From positions 45,425 to 109,424 of the forward strand of contig JADFDM010000013.1 of NCBI GenBank assembly GCA_018262795.1: a stretch of 64,000 bases of DNA, written 5' to 3'. Shown here piece after piece: positions 17,333 to 26,707 of the stretch; positions within the stretch are counted from its first letter, which is position 1; each line of letters opens with the position of its first letter. The notes beneath the pieces were generated by a model. That model worked only from the letters and a program-made list of their open reading frames with translations. It was not told where the DNA came from and ran no database searches. Origin of the DNA: Sphingobacteriales bacterium. GTDB taxonomy: Bacteria > Bacteroidota > Bacteroidia > Chitinophagales > LD1. A program made the position numbers and the translations under genes.

Positions 17333-18565
17333 ATGAAGAAGGAAGCAGAACCGTGTTGCTCTTTTTGCGGACGCAAAAAGCGCGAAACTCAAATACTTAT
17401 TTCAGGCATCGAAGGCCATATTTGCGAAAACTGTGTCACGCAGGCACAGCAAATCATTGATGAAGAACTATTTCAGAAACACAAAAAGTTTCAGTTCTCC
17501 TTGCCTAATTCGGTGAAGCCTAAGGACATCAAGAAATTTCTCGACCAGTACGTTATCGGGCAAGATGAAGCAAAGAAATACATCAGTGTAGCCGTGTACA
17601 ATCACTACAAGCGCTTGAACCAAAGCAAGACAGATGAAGTGGAGATAGAAAAGAGCAACATATTAATGGTGGGGCAAACCGGTACGGGGAAAACCTTACT
17701 GGCTCGCTCTATCGCTAAGTTTCTCAACGTGCCTTTTACCATCGTAGATGCCACCGTATTTACCGAAGCCGGCTATGTGGGAGAAGATGTAGAAAGTATT
17801 CTTTCGCGCCTGTTGCAGGTTTGTAACTACGATGTAACTGCCGCCCAACACGGTATCATTTACATTGACGAAATGGACAAAATTGCCCGCAAAGGCGACA
17901 ACCCTTCCATTACCCGCGATGTGAGTGGCGAGGGAGTGCAGCAAGCGATGTTGAAATTGCTGGAAGGTACCGAAGTGCTGGTTCCGCCACAAGGCGGGCG
18001 CAAACATCCGGAACAAAAGATGGTGAAGTTAGATACCTCTAATATTCTGTTTATTTGTGGAGGGGCTTTTGAAGGGATTGACCGGATCATCGCCTCTCGA
18101 ATGAACCAAAGCAAGGTTGGCTTTAAAAAGAATACTGAAAAAGACAAGGTGGACGATACCAATATGCTACAGTATATTTCACCTACTGATTTGCGTACCT
18201 TTGGTTTGATTCCCGAATTGATTGGCCGCGTACCGGTGACCGTTCACTTAGACCCCTTAGATATTACTGCGCTGAAAGCGATTCTCACCGAACCCAAAAA
18301 CGCTCTGCTAAAACAATACAAGAAGATATTTAAGGCCGATGGAATCAACTTGAAGTTTGATGAAGATGCCATTGATTTCATAGTAGAAAAAGCGATGGAA
18401 CTGAAATTAGGTGCTCGCGGGCTTCGCTCCATTTGCGAAGCTATTATGAACGATGCCATGTTTGAAATGCCTTCACAACCGGAGAAAAAAGAGTTTTTAA
18501 TCACGCATGACTTTGTGGAGGAGAAATTTGAAAAATCAAATATCAACCGACTCAAAGTAGCGTAA
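17333..18565 (+). CDS. clpX: ATP-dependent Clp protease ATP-binding subunit ClpX
   Basis: 410 residues. N-terminal C4 zinc domain (Cys9, Cys12, Cys31, Cys34), Walker A GQTGTGKTLLA (about 112-122), pore loop GYVGEDVE, Walker B IIYIDEMDKI, and sensor-2 region ELKLGARGLRS. An IGF-like ClpP-docking loop lies in VGFKKNTEK region. It unfolds tagged substrates and feeds them into ClpP. Length is normal. A hairpin follows the stop. Confidence 0.97.
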   Translation: MKKEAEPCCSFCGRKKRETQILISGIEGHICENCVTQAQQIIDEELFQKHKKFQFSLPNSVKPKDIKKFLDQYVIGQDEAKKYISVAVYNHYKRLNQSKTDEVEIEKSNILMVGQTGTGKTLLARSIAKFLNVPFTIVDATVFTEAGYVGEDVESILSRLLQVCNYDVTAAQHGIIYIDEMDKIARKGDNPSITRDVSGEGVQQAMLKLLEGTEVLVPPQGGRKHPEQKMVKLDTSNILFICGGAFEGIDRIIASRMNQSKVGFKKNTEKDKVDDTNMLQYISPTDLRTFGLIPELIGRVPVTVHLDPLDITALKAILTEPKNALLKQYKKIFKADGINLKFDEDAIDFIVEKAMELKLGARGLRSICEAIMNDAMFEMPSQPEKKEFLITHDFVEEKFEKSNINRLKVA

Positions 18566-18591
18566 CATTATCATCTTACGAACCGAATAAG

Positions 18592-18628
18592 CCCTTGACA
18601 AAAATTTAGTGACGGAATTTGTCAAGGG
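18592..18628. terminator. Hairpin between clpX and the convergent kinase gene
   Basis: CCCTTGACAAA (18592-18602) pairs perfectly with TTTGTCAAGGG (18618-18628), 15-base loop. It lies between convergent stop codons and could terminate both genes, although the T tract is short. Confidence 0.55.
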
Positions 18629-18632
18629 TTTA

Positions 18633-19463
18633 TCATTTCAAATGCCACTCTAATAGTCTATATACCGGATGGCGATCCACTATCCCCAATTCGCTTCCAA
18701 ACTCGGCAGCTACCTCTGCTAACTCCTGCTTAAATACAAACGCAATGGAGCCTACAAAATGAACCGGATATTGGCGGTAGTTTTTATAACACTGCACATG
18801 ATATTTAAAAAACTCGCGGAAGCCTTCCTTTACCAACTCGCTGATGAAAGCCTTATCGGGGCTATCTGTGAGGGCCTGCGTGTAAGTCGCCAAAGCGCGA
18901 TTGGCATTGGGCTGCCGATACACCAAGTCAAAAATCTTTTCTTTGTTCAATTGATACCGGTTGCGCAACAAGGCCTCGGTGGCAGGGGGCAACTGATGGT
19001 ACAGAAACAAAGCCAGTAATTTTTTACCGAACCAAGCTCCTCCTCCCTCATCGCCCAACACATAGCCTAATGCGGGCACTACCTCGGTTAATTCACGACC
19101 ATCGTAGAGGCAAGAGTTAGACCCCGTGCCGAGAATACAGGCAATGCCGGGCACCCCGGTAAAAGTAGCTACGGCTGCCGCCTTCAGGTCGTGATCTACT
19201 GCTATTACTTCGGCCTTGTCAAAAAATAATTGGAGGGCTTTGCCAATAATTGCATTGCGCTCGTCACTGGAGCAACTGGCTCCATAGAAAAATATTTTCG
19301 TGAACTGATGACGAGCCTTTACCAAGTCTTCGTTTTTCTGCAGCTCCCCATATACAAAATCAGTGGTGTGAAACATCGGATTAAAGCCAATGGTCTCAAA
19401 TAATTTTTGGTCTTCGGCCAACCAATTGGTTTTAGTGCTGCCGCTTTCTGCTATCAGTATCAT
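18633..19463 (-). CDS. BadF/BadG-family kinase, N-acetylglucosamine kinase-like
   Basis: 276 residues from MILIAESGSTKTNW; a longer frame to 19523 exists but adds residues outside the fold. ESGSTKT is the phosphate-1 loop of the ASKHA (actin/hexokinase) superfamily, ACILGTGSNSCLYDG the second phosphate/sugar loop, and GYVLGDEGGGAWFGKK a signature of bacterial N-acetylglucosamine kinases in the BadF/BadG/BcrA/BcrD family. VHFVGSIAFVF is the adenosine segment. Probable role is ATP-dependent phosphorylation of an amino sugar salvaged from the cell wall. No transporter or deacetylase adjoins it, so the substrate is inferred. Confidence 0.85.
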   Translation of the reverse strand: MILIAESGSTKTNWLAEDQKLFETIGFNPMFHTTDFVYGELQKNEDLVKARHQFTKIFFYGASCSSDERNAIIGKALQLFFDKAEVIAVDHDLKAAAVATFTGVPGIACILGTGSNSCLYDGRELTEVVPALGYVLGDEGGGAWFGKKLLALFLYHQLPPATEALLRNRYQLNKEKIFDLVYRQPNANRALATYTQALTDSPDKAFISELVKEGFREFFKYHVQCYKNYRQYPVHFVGSIAFVFKQELAEVAAEFGSELGIVDRHPVYRLLEWHLK

Positions 19464-19859
19464 GGTATAAATATTGCGAAAAGAAACTGCTTTCGGAGGG
19501 CGAATCTCAGGAACACCAAACAAATTGGGGATGGTGGAATTTGAATTGCGGATTACCCAATTAACCAGTACCGATTAACCATTAAGGCTTAACCATTACA
19601 CCATTCCCCTAATTCTCTGACTTGTATGCGGCAAACATGGGCTGACTGATCTGCAAATGGGTAAAAAAATTTCTCAACACTGATTTTTACACCTAAAAGT
19701 GACCGGAAGAAATTCCCTGCGGCTCACTCCACAACCTTCCCGTTTAGGCTTCTCTTTCTGTTATTGCAGCAACTTCATCTTCCATGAGAAGGATTTAATC
19801 TTCCGCGGCAGGGACAGTAAGTTTTTCTTTCATCAGTTAGCAACCTCCTTATTTATTTG
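19464..19859. other. Intergenic gap with no recognisable gene
   Basis: About 400 bases between the divergent kinase start and the ArsR relic behind phoU. A plus-strand frame at 19699-20073 overlaps phoU and has no protein-like features. I see no clear promoter, RNA gene or repeat here. Confidence 0.4.
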
Positions 19860-19994
19860 TCAGGTTAGTCGAAATGTTTGCAAAGTAATTTTCAGCTTTT
19901 CGATGGCTTTTTCGTCTATGCAATTGCAAATGACGTTGTCCTCAACGTTTCTCTTTATTAGTTCTGTAGTTTTCAGTTCTTTCGCCAAGTGGCC
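19860..19994 (-). pseudogene. Relic of an ArsR-family regulator (C-terminal half only)
   Basis: Reading the minus strand from 19991 gives HLAKELKTTELIKRN then VEDNVICNCIDEKAIEKL and a short tail to a TGA at 19862-19860. It aligns with the intact ArsR protein at 26155-26487 (LKELKNAGIIKGN, IEGNSICYCINEKTIDIL), covering the end of the recognition helix, the beta wing and the final helix, including the Cys-x-Cys pair. The N-terminal half, with start codon and first helices, is missing. The fragment directly abuts, in another frame, the phoU stop codon. I infer a second ArsR copy that was truncated, perhaps by a rearrangement that placed phoU there. Confidence 0.75.
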
Positions 19995-19995
19995 A

Positions 19996-20661
19996 TTAAC
20001 TTTTTTCTTTTTCGTGCTTCAGCACTTTGGCTTCCACATAAAAGATGATCTCTTCGGAGATATTGGAACTTAAGTCGCCTACCCGTTCAATTCTTCTAAC
20101 AATGGAAATCATGTTTAACAGCGGCATAACAGCTGCATTTTCTTTGCTTATATAGGAGGCAATAATTCCGGTTGCATCTCTGTTAATGGAGTCCAGTTGT
20201 ACATCCTTATTGAAAACAGCACGAGCGCGGTTAGTGTCATCGTGCTGTAGGGCATACATGTTATCTTCAATCATGGAGCTTGCAATTTCATACATCTTTA
20301 GTAGTTGTAGATCTCTGAGAAGATCGGGATCAAATTTGCTGTTGCTCTCCAATATACACTTTGAAATTCCTTTGGCGCTGTCACCTATACTCTCCAAATG
20401 GGAATTGATTTTGAAGGAGGCAAAAACAAAGCGGAGGTCTATCGCAACAGGATTGAACAGGGCTGTAATGTTTTCGCATTCACGATCAATCTTTAACTCC
20501 TCAGCGTTCACTCTTCGTTCGTTGAAAAGAACCTCTCTTGCCAGATTTTGATCGTTGGCCTCCAGTGCCTGCATACTTTTGCGCAACTGCTTTTGAACCA
20601 ACAAAAACATTTCAATGAGATTATTTCTTAAATCTCCTAGTTCATTATCTAAGTGTGTCAT
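19996..20661 (-). CDS. phoU: Phosphate-signalling regulator PhoU
   Basis: 221 residues, all alpha-helical, two PhoU repeats. Each repeat carries the conserved acidic/Arg metal-binding pattern: ERRVNAEELKIDREC with LRFVFASFKINSHLESIGDSAKGI, and VRRIERVGDLSSNISEEIIF. PhoU mediates negative control of PstSCAB transport and of phosphate-responsive two-component signalling. It is the last gene of the pst cluster, 28 bases after pstB. No phoR/phoB pair is in the window. An ArsR relic follows its stop. Confidence 0.95.
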   Translation of the reverse strand: MTHLDNELGDLRNNLIEMFLLVQKQLRKSMQALEANDQNLAREVLFNERRVNAEELKIDRECENITALFNPVAIDLRFVFASFKINSHLESIGDSAKGISKCILESNSKFDPDLLRDLQLLKMYEIASSMIEDNMYALQHDDTNRARAVFNKDVQLDSINRDATGIIASYISKENAAVMPLLNMISIVRRIERVGDLSSNISEEIIFYVEAKVLKHEKEKS

Positions 20662-20689
20662 TATTTTTCAGTTTAGGCGTACTCTATAA

Positions 20690-21577
20690 CTATCCGAATC
20701 TACCTGTGATATAATTTTGAGTTTTTTCATTCTTAGGATTTGTAAAAATGGTTTTGGTTTCGTCAAATTCAACTAAATCTCCCAGATAGAAGAAGGCGGT
20801 ACGGTCGCTTACACGAGCCGCCTGCTGCATGTTGTGGGTCACAATTAGGATAGTGTATTTCTGCTTTAGGTCATAAATCAGTTCTTCAATCTTTGAGTTA
20901 GAAATAGGGTCAAGAGCTGAGGTGGGTTCATCCATCAGAATGATAGAAGGCTCAATAGCGATAGCGCGTGCAATACAGAGGCGCTGTTGCTGCCCCCCGG
21001 AAAGTCCCAAAGCATTTTTATGTAGCTTATCCTTTACCTCGCCCCACAAAGCCGATTGCTTTAGGGAGTGCTCAACGGTTTCCGCAATAATTTTTTTGTT
21101 TGTAATTCCGTTTACCCGCAGACCATAGGCCACATTTTCGAAAATGCTTTTAGGAAAAGGGTTGGGCTTCTGAAAAACCATCCCTACTTTTTTTCTTAAT
21201 TCATTTACTCTGAGTTCGCGTGAAAAAATGTCTTTCTTATCAATCATTACCTCACCTTCTAAGCGAAAGCCTTCAATGAGGTCATTCATTCGATTGAAGA
21301 TGCGCAGAAAGGTTGTTTTGCCACAGCCCGAAGGACCAATAAGGGCTGTTACGGTATTGGGGTCAACCGCCATTTCAATATCACGGAGGACGTGAAAATC
21401 GCCATACCAGCAGTGCACATTTTTTATTTCTATTTTTTTCATCGGCTTTGAAGGGTTTTTGCCCAACAGTTTTTCATTTATAGCAGTAGTGGATTCGGCA
21501 CTTACAATTTCAGACTGCCTTTTAGTGCTTGTTTTTTTTATGTTACTCATTTTCGTCAGCATTTTATTTTGTTTCAA
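20690..21577 (-). CDS. pstB: Phosphate ABC transporter ATP-binding protein PstB
   Basis: 295 residues by the longest frame. The ABC domain begins at Met46 ([14 protein letters not shown]), and the preceding ~45 residues are a polar Ser/Thr/Lys-rich extension, so the true start may be 21577, 21550 or 21442. Walker [10 protein letters not shown] (81-89), signature LSGGQQQRL, Walker [14 protein letters not shown] and switch His ([11 protein letters not shown]) are intact, as are PstB-specific features ([23 protein letters not shown]). It powers high-affinity phosphate import with PstA and PstC. Length without the extension (250) matches the family. Confidence 0.95.
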   Translation of the reverse strand: MKQNKMLTKMSNIKKTSTKRQSEIVSAESTTAINEKLLGKNPSKPMKKIEIKNVHCWYGDFHVLRDIEMAVDPNTVTALIGPSGCGKTTFLRIFNRMNDLIEGFRLEGEVMIDKKDIFSRELRVNELRKKVGMVFQKPNPFPKSIFENVAYGLRVNGITNKKIIAETVEHSLKQSALWGEVKDKLHKNALGLSGGQQQRLCIARAIAIEPSIILMDEPTSALDPISNSKIEELIYDLKQKYTILIVTHNMQQAARVSDRTAFFYLGDLVEFDETKTIFTNPKNEKTQNYITGRFG

Positions 21578-21602
21578 TGCCCATGTTTACCTATCATTCC
21601 TT

Positions 21603-22460
21603 TTACCATTTTACTCTGTTCTGCCACCTATTTCGCAAAATCACCGCAGCTCCATTCATCAGTATTGTTATTAGCATTAGCACGATGATGGCAGCCGCAG
21701 CGTTTATGATAAAACCTGCCTGTGGACGTGATACCCAGTTGTAAATCTGAATGGGCAATACTGTGAAAGAATCGAAAACTGACTTAGGAACAAATGGAAC
21801 ATACATTAATGCCCCTACAACAATTAGGGGAGCTGTTTCACCAATAGCCCTTGACAGAGCAAGGATAATACCGGTCATTATACCGCCTGAGGCAGCCGGC
21901 AACATCTGCATCCAGATGGTTTGCCATTTGCTGGCACCTAGTGCATAAGAGGCTTCGCGCATGGTAGAAGGAACGGTTTTAATGGCTTCGCGGGTAGAAA
22001 CAATAACAATGGGTAGAATAAGCAGTGAAAGAGTTAGGCTTCCCGAAAGAATGCTCTGGCCTAAGTGAAGAGTGCGCACAAAAATCTCTAATCCAAGTAG
22101 CCCGTAAATAATAGAAGGAACACCCGCTAGATTAGAAATATTGATTTCAAGAAATGAAGACCACCATCCTTTTCGGGCATATTCCTCCAAATAGATACCG
22201 GCTCCTATACCGATTGGGATAGCAAAAACAGCCGTAGTCACCATTACCCATAAAGTGCCTACCAATGCCGTAAGGATACCGGCCTGCTCAGGTCTGCGGC
22301 TCGGAAGGGCGGTGAAGAAATCAAAAGACAAACGGTGCAGGCCATCCATCCCGATTTTAATCAACAGCACAGCAAGCATGATCAGACCAATGGAAGTCGC
22401 AATGATTGCCCAAATCTTAAAGGCATTGTTCTTTAGCGTTTTTACCTGTTCATTATTCAT
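21603..22460 (-). CDS. pstA: Phosphate ABC transporter permease PstA
   Basis: 285 residues with six predicted transmembrane segments and a first helix ([19 protein letters not shown]). The EAA loop, [20 protein letters not shown] followed by [21 protein letters not shown], is the PstA form of the ABC-permease cytoplasmic coupling segment. It forms the inner-membrane channel with PstC. Its start codon overlaps the end of pstC by eight bases, indicating translational coupling. Confidence 0.95.
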   Translation of the reverse strand: MNNEQVKTLKNNAFKIWAIIATSIGLIMLAVLLIKIGMDGLHRLSFDFFTALPSRRPEQAGILTALVGTLWVMVTTAVFAIPIGIGAGIYLEEYARKGWWSSFLEINISNLAGVPSIIYGLLGLEIFVRTLHLGQSILSGSLTLSLLILPIVIVSTREAIKTVPSTMREASYALGASKWQTIWMQMLPAASGGIMTGIILALSRAIGETAPLIVVGALMYVPFVPKSVFDSFTVLPIQIYNWVSRPQAGFIINAAAAIIVLMLITILMNGAAVILRNRWQNRVKW

Positions 22461-23328
22461 ACTGCTCCCGGTATTTTTTCTTGATGTAGAAACTGATATT
22501 GTTCAGAATGAAAGTGATGACAAAAAGAGTAAGTCCGGCAGCGAAAATAGTTCGGTACTCTAGGGAACCATTGGGCACATCGCCACTGCTTACCTGTACA
22601 ATATAAGTGGTGATGGTTTCTATAGGAACACGAGGGTCAAAAGTAAGACGGGGTTGCTGGCCTGCGGCAATAGCAACAATCATGGTTTCGCCAATAGCAC
22701 GTGAAACAGCAAGGATAACAGATACCATGATGCCAGAAGACGCAGCCGGAACCGCTACCTTTAAAGATGTTTGAAGGCGGGTGGAGCCTAAAGCGTAAGC
22801 CGCCTCCTTAAGAGAAGATGGAACTGCATACAAAGCATCTTCACTAAGGGATGAAATGAAAGGAACAATCATAATTCCCATTACTATTCCGGGAGACAGC
22901 GCATTGAATCCGGAAAGACCGGGGATAATCAACTGGAGAAATGGAGTGACTACCGTTAAGGCGAAGTATCCGTAAACAACGGTGGGTACAGTAGCGAGAA
23001 TTTCCAACAGCGGTTTAACTATTTTTCGTACTCCTTTGGATGAGTATTCGCTCAGATAAATCGCAATAGACAAGCCAATCGGTAAGGCAATGATGATTGC
23101 AATAAGAGTAATGAGTAAAGTTCCGGTTACTAAGGGAAGAATACCGAAATGCTTGATCGCAAAAAGGGGTGTCCATTGGGTATCTGTAAGGAAATCCTTC
23201 AAAGACACTTCGCTGAAGAATTCAATGGTTTGAAAGAAAAGTACCGCAATAATTCCAAGCGTAGTGAGTACACTTATTGCCCCGCATAAAAATAGGAGGG
23301 CTTCAATAATCTGTTCTTTTCTGTTCAT
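22453..23328 (-). CDS. pstC: Phosphate ABC transporter permease PstC
   Basis: 291 residues with six transmembrane segments. Features include [11 protein letters not shown] (a periplasmic signature of PstC), [20 protein letters not shown] and [19 protein letters not shown] (EAA loop). It is one half of the phosphate channel. It lies 70 bases downstream of pstS and overlaps pstA by eight bases. Confidence 0.95.
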   Translation of the reverse strand: MNRKEQIIEALLFLCGAISVLTTLGIIAVLFFQTIEFFSEVSLKDFLTDTQWTPLFAIKHFGILPLVTGTLLITLIAIIIALPIGLSIAIYLSEYSSKGVRKIVKPLLEILATVPTVVYGYFALTVVTPFLQLIIPGLSGFNALSPGIVMGIMIVPFISSLSEDALYAVPSSLKEAAYALGSTRLQTSLKVAVPAASSGIMVSVILAVSRAIGETMIVAIAAGQQPRLTFDPRVPIETITTYIVQVSSGDVPNGSLEYRTIFAAGLTLFVITFILNNISFYIKKKYREQYE

Positions 23329-23397
23329 GTTGTAAAAGTGAAAACAACGGGAACTTATTACAGTTCCTGTTGCTCAACTAAATAACCCTTAAACTAT

Positions 23398-24426
23398 TTA
23401 TTTCGCAGTTTGCTCAACTTTCAATAGTTCATCCAGTTTTACACCTACAGGGTCAATACCCGCAAAGGCTGATCCGGTTACTCCATCTGTAAATCGTTTT
23501 TTTACCATCGTATAAACTTCATCCGGTAAAGCAATGTATCCTACTTCGGTGGCTAATTTACCCGCATTCTCCAGATAGTAATCCACAAAGGCTTTTACTT
23601 CAGGTTTATCGGCTGATTTCTTACTTACGTAGATAAAGATAGGGCGGGAGAGTGGTTGGTAAGTCCCGTTCTTTACCGTTTCCTGCGAAGCGATCACGGG
23701 GCCATCACCGTCTTCTTTCTTCTCATCATCTACGGGAATAAGTTTCAGTTTGTCTTTGTTCGCCTCAAAGTAAGCCAAGCCGAAAAAGCCTAAAGCGTTC
23801 TTGTCGCCATGAATGCCCTCAACCAGTACATTCGGGTTGGCAGCAGCAGTATAATCACCACGAATGGACTTTGATTTCCCGTTGATGGCTTCGGTAAAGT
23901 AATCGAAAGTGCCGGAAGCCGTTCCTGTTCCAAAAAGGTGGACTTCTTCATCCGGCCAAGCAGGGTTTACCTGATTCCATTTTTTTATTTTATTCTGTGC
24001 CCCAGGCTCCCATAATTTATTCAGTTCGTTTACGGTTATTTTGGTTAGCCAGTTATTATCCTTGTTTACCACAATGGCAATACCATCATAAGCTATGGGC
24101 AACTCTATATAATTGATTCCGGCTGCCAGGCAGGTAGAATCTTCCAGTGGAGTAATAGGCCGTGATGCATTACTGATGTCTGTTTCGCCTCGTTCAAATT
24201 TCTTGAATCCGCCTCCCGTACCGGAAAGGCCCACAGTAATATTTACGGACTGATTAGTGGCTTTGTAATCTTCGGCTACGGCTTCTGATACCGGATAAAC
24301 AGTAGAAGATCCATCTAATTTGATTTCCATCTTCTCTTGACTTCTCTCATTGCTTTGTTGGTTTTGGTTATTGCCACATGAACTAAGCAGGGCAACAATA
24401 CCAAAGGCTAAAATTGTTTTTTTCAT
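23398..24426 (-). CDS. pstS: Phosphate-binding lipoprotein PstS
   Basis: 342 residues from MKKTILAFGIVALLSSCG, a lipoprotein signal peptide with the lipobox Cys at about 18; an upstream ATG (24447) would spoil the signal. The mature protein carries DGSSTVYPVSEAVAEDY and TVGLSGTGGGFKKFERGETDISNASRP, the phosphate-coordinating SS-T and SGTGG-type loops of PstS, and GTASGTFDYFTE further on. It captures phosphate outside the inner membrane and delivers it to PstCAB. It follows a phosphate-porin-like gene 96 bases upstream. Confidence 0.95.
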   Translation of the reverse strand: MKKTILAFGIVALLSSCGNNQNQQSNERSQEKMEIKLDGSSTVYPVSEAVAEDYKATNQSVNITVGLSGTGGGFKKFERGETDISNASRPITPLEDSTCLAAGINYIELPIAYDGIAIVVNKDNNWLTKITVNELNKLWEPGAQNKIKKWNQVNPAWPDEEVHLFGTGTASGTFDYFTEAINGKSKSIRGDYTAAANPNVLVEGIHGDKNALGFFGLAYFEANKDKLKLIPVDDEKKEDGDGPVIASQETVKNGTYQPLSRPIFIYVSKKSADKPEVKAFVDYYLENAGKLATEVGYIALPDEVYTMVKKRFTDGVTGSAFAGIDPVGVKLDELLKVEQTAK

Positions 24427-24522
24427 AATTGTTTTTTTGGGTTGCAAAGTTGTTTTGAATATGCTAGGTGATTGTTATTGGAGCTTTATGTTTTTTAGAT
24501 TACAGATTTCCCTTTCGCTGCG

Positions 24523-25848
24523 TTATTGTTTGGTAAACCATTTGGTATCTAAAGCGAACTGGGTGCGGAGGGTGAGCACATTATCGCGCAGGTCACCGGT
24601 ATAACCGGCTATGTTTGTTTTCTCATTCTTTACAATATCGTAATACACCATCAGCTTGAACCATTCGTATGGGCGAAAAATGTATCCTACTCCAAACGTT
24701 TGATAAGCGATATCGTTCTTCGTAAACAATGGATCCATTGCTAACGAGATATCTCTTCCCTTTTCCCCCGAATTGGGGTCAAATAGATCATATTTAAAAA
24801 CAAAGTCGTGATACATTTTGTGCCCGTTTTTCAGTTGGTGCGCAAAGGTTTGCACAAAATAGGCGTAGGCACCAAAGAAAGGTCGGTGATAAAGTGTTTT
24901 GCTGTAAGCAGTGGGTACTCCGTTGCTTTCGGAAGTGCCGGGTTGCACACCGGTAATAAATTCCCCTCGAAGGGTTGTTGAACAGAAAGCATAATTAAAG
25001 GTGAGTTGAGCATCGGCTCCCACATATTCTCGCTTCAAGTACTTTTTATTAATGCTCGCTGAGTCAATAGTGTGAACCACATATCTCTTAATGCCTGCAA
25101 AATCTTTTTCAAATTTATTATAGGTAGCTGTTGAAAGGAGGCTGCCACCGTTATAGTAGGAAGCTCCAACCCCAAGCTGTACCAGATTCTTTGCAAAAGA
25201 TTTATTTAGCTGAACGTGACCGATAAAGTCTTTGCGTTTGTCAATTTCGGGACTTATTCCTGTTCCTGAAAAAAGTCCGGCATCTATCTTAATATGAACA
25301 GGCTTAAAATTAGAGGGAGATTCCACAATCAGAGCAAAGCCAAGGCCTGTTTCACCGGGAAAGAGGGTCTGGCTCATACGGCCTCTTTCAGGAGTTTCGC
25401 GAGTGCCTGAAGAGTACGGCACTTCAAATCCAAAAGGCCGGTCGAATATTCCTCCTTTAAATCCTACCCAACCGATCCAGGGATCCACAATTTTCCCGTA
25501 AAAGTCTTTGATGCCTACTCCCTTTTCGGTGGCATCTAACTGAAAAGCAGCTTCAATTATTTTAAAGCCTTTGGCATTCTCATGTTCAAAGGTCACTTTA
25601 AAGCGTCCTCTGCGAAGGGCGAAGCGATTGTTGCTGTGCTGCGGAAAATTGCCACCCGAAAAGCTGGCTATACCATCCGTATCAGCTAACTGGAACTGCG
25701 GTTGGATGTAACCGGATATTCTGAATTTGCGGAGTACATTCATCAACTTGTCCAATTTGCTGACCTTGTTGTTCAGTGAGTCTAATGGAGATTGAGCGGA
25801 AGCACCCATCGAGATGAGTAAAAGAAGGAGGGGTAATGTTTTTTTCAT
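24523..25848 (-). CDS. Phosphate-selective porin O/P-like outer-membrane protein
   Basis: 441 residues with a signal peptide (MKKTLPLLLLLISMGASAQS), a short coiled segment LDSLNNKVSKLDKLMNVLRKF typical of the porin O/P N terminus, and then alternating beta strands with aromatic girdles ending in a C-terminal strand (LRTQFALDTKWF). The pattern fits the OprP/OprO family (16-stranded trimeric porin). It lies directly upstream of pstS, co-directional, so it probably opens the pst operon and supplies phosphate across the outer membrane. Substrate is inferred from context. Confidence 0.88.
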   Translation of the reverse strand: MKKTLPLLLLLISMGASAQSPLDSLNNKVSKLDKLMNVLRKFRISGYIQPQFQLADTDGIASFSGGNFPQHSNNRFALRRGRFKVTFEHENAKGFKIIEAAFQLDATEKGVGIKDFYGKIVDPWIGWVGFKGGIFDRPFGFEVPYSSGTRETPERGRMSQTLFPGETGLGFALIVESPSNFKPVHIKIDAGLFSGTGISPEIDKRKDFIGHVQLNKSFAKNLVQLGVGASYYNGGSLLSTATYNKFEKDFAGIKRYVVHTIDSASINKKYLKREYVGADAQLTFNYAFCSTTLRGEFITGVQPGTSESNGVPTAYSKTLYHRPFFGAYAYFVQTFAHQLKNGHKMYHDFVFKYDLFDPNSGEKGRDISLAMDPLFTKNDIAYQTFGVGYIFRPYEWFKLMVYYDIVKNEKTNIAGYTGDLRDNVLTLRTQFALDTKWFTKQ

Positions 25849-26154
25849 AATAACATGTTGGGTTCAATTGTTTAAAGTTTTTATGTCCTTGTAGTTTTCT
25901 TGAAGCACTGTAGAAGAAATAATTGAAGCCTATTTTGACAGCAAAGGAGTTTGCAATTCGCTCTTTGGCACGGTCGCAAACAGAAATTAAAAAATAGAAG
26001 TCAATATTGTTAGACAGAGGGGGAGGTTTGAAATGTCAATTCCATTTTCTAATAGAAATTCAACATTTTGTAAGTTTGGGAAAATTTATTTTACGCCTGA
26101 TAGTTTCATTGTTTGTTTATAGCTCAAATGCGATATAGCTGGTCAAAAAAATGC
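25849..26154. other. Upstream region of the porin-pst operon
   Basis: About 300 bases, AT-rich, between the porin start and the ArsR stop, both transcribed leftwards. It must hold the promoter of the porin-pst unit, but I could not place a convincing TTG/TAnnTTTG pair, nor a Pho box. Confidence 0.35.
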
Positions 26155-26487
26155 TTAACAGCATTTTACTTTTGGAACCGTCTGAACTATGTTTAAAAAA
26201 TAGCTATTTAGGATGTCGATAGTTTTTTCGTTAATGCAGTAGCAAATGGAGTTCCCCTCAATGTTGCCCTTAATAATTCCTGCGTTTTTCAGTTCCTTTA
26301 AATGTTGCGAAACGGTTGGTTGAGAAAGTGGAAGTTGATGGACGATGTCACCGCAAATACATTCGTTTACTTTCACTAAGTACTCAATAATTGCAATTCT
26401 TGCAGGATGTCCCAACGCTTTTGCAATTGTAGCAATTTGGTTTTGTCGATCCGTAAAATGTTCTGTTTTAGTTGCGCCCATCTTCAA
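26155..26487 (-). CDS. ArsR/SmtB-family metalloregulator
   Basis: 110 residues (start MKMGATKTEH; MGATKTEH two codons in is also possible). A winged helix-turn-helix: IATIAKALGHPARIAIIEYLV, LSQPTVSQHLKELKNAGIIK as the recognition helix, then the wing (GNIEGNSICYCINE). A Cys-x-Cys in ECICGD sits where ArsR-type sensors carry the ELCVCDL arsenite site; further thiols are ICYC and the terminal KCC. It probably binds a soft metal or metalloid and derepresses nearby genes. It lies between two phosphate uptake systems; no arsenic-detoxification gene is in the window, so a role in arsenate/phosphate control is inference only. Confidence 0.9.
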   Translation of the reverse strand: MKMGATKTEHFTDRQNQIATIAKALGHPARIAIIEYLVKVNECICGDIVHQLPLSQPTVSQHLKELKNAGIIKGNIEGNSICYCINEKTIDILNSYFLNIVQTVPKVKCC

Positions 26488-26707
26488 TTTGATATTGCAA
26501 TATTACGATAAAGATTTAGAAAGCAAAATTTATTTCGAAATTTTCTGTCAAAATAAGATTTGAGAATATTTTTAAGCTGTCGGTACTTAACTGTTCAGGT
26601 TAGCACGCACGGTCAGATACGGTGATATATAACGGAACTGAATTTTGCGAAGGCAAGGAGATTAAGCACAATACTATTTACAAGAGCACCGCATTTTAAT
26701 AGAATTA

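Noticed and set aside
19699..20073. Plus-strand frame over the phoU 3' end
   Set aside because: Antisense to phoU and the ArsR relic, which both have clear protein signatures.
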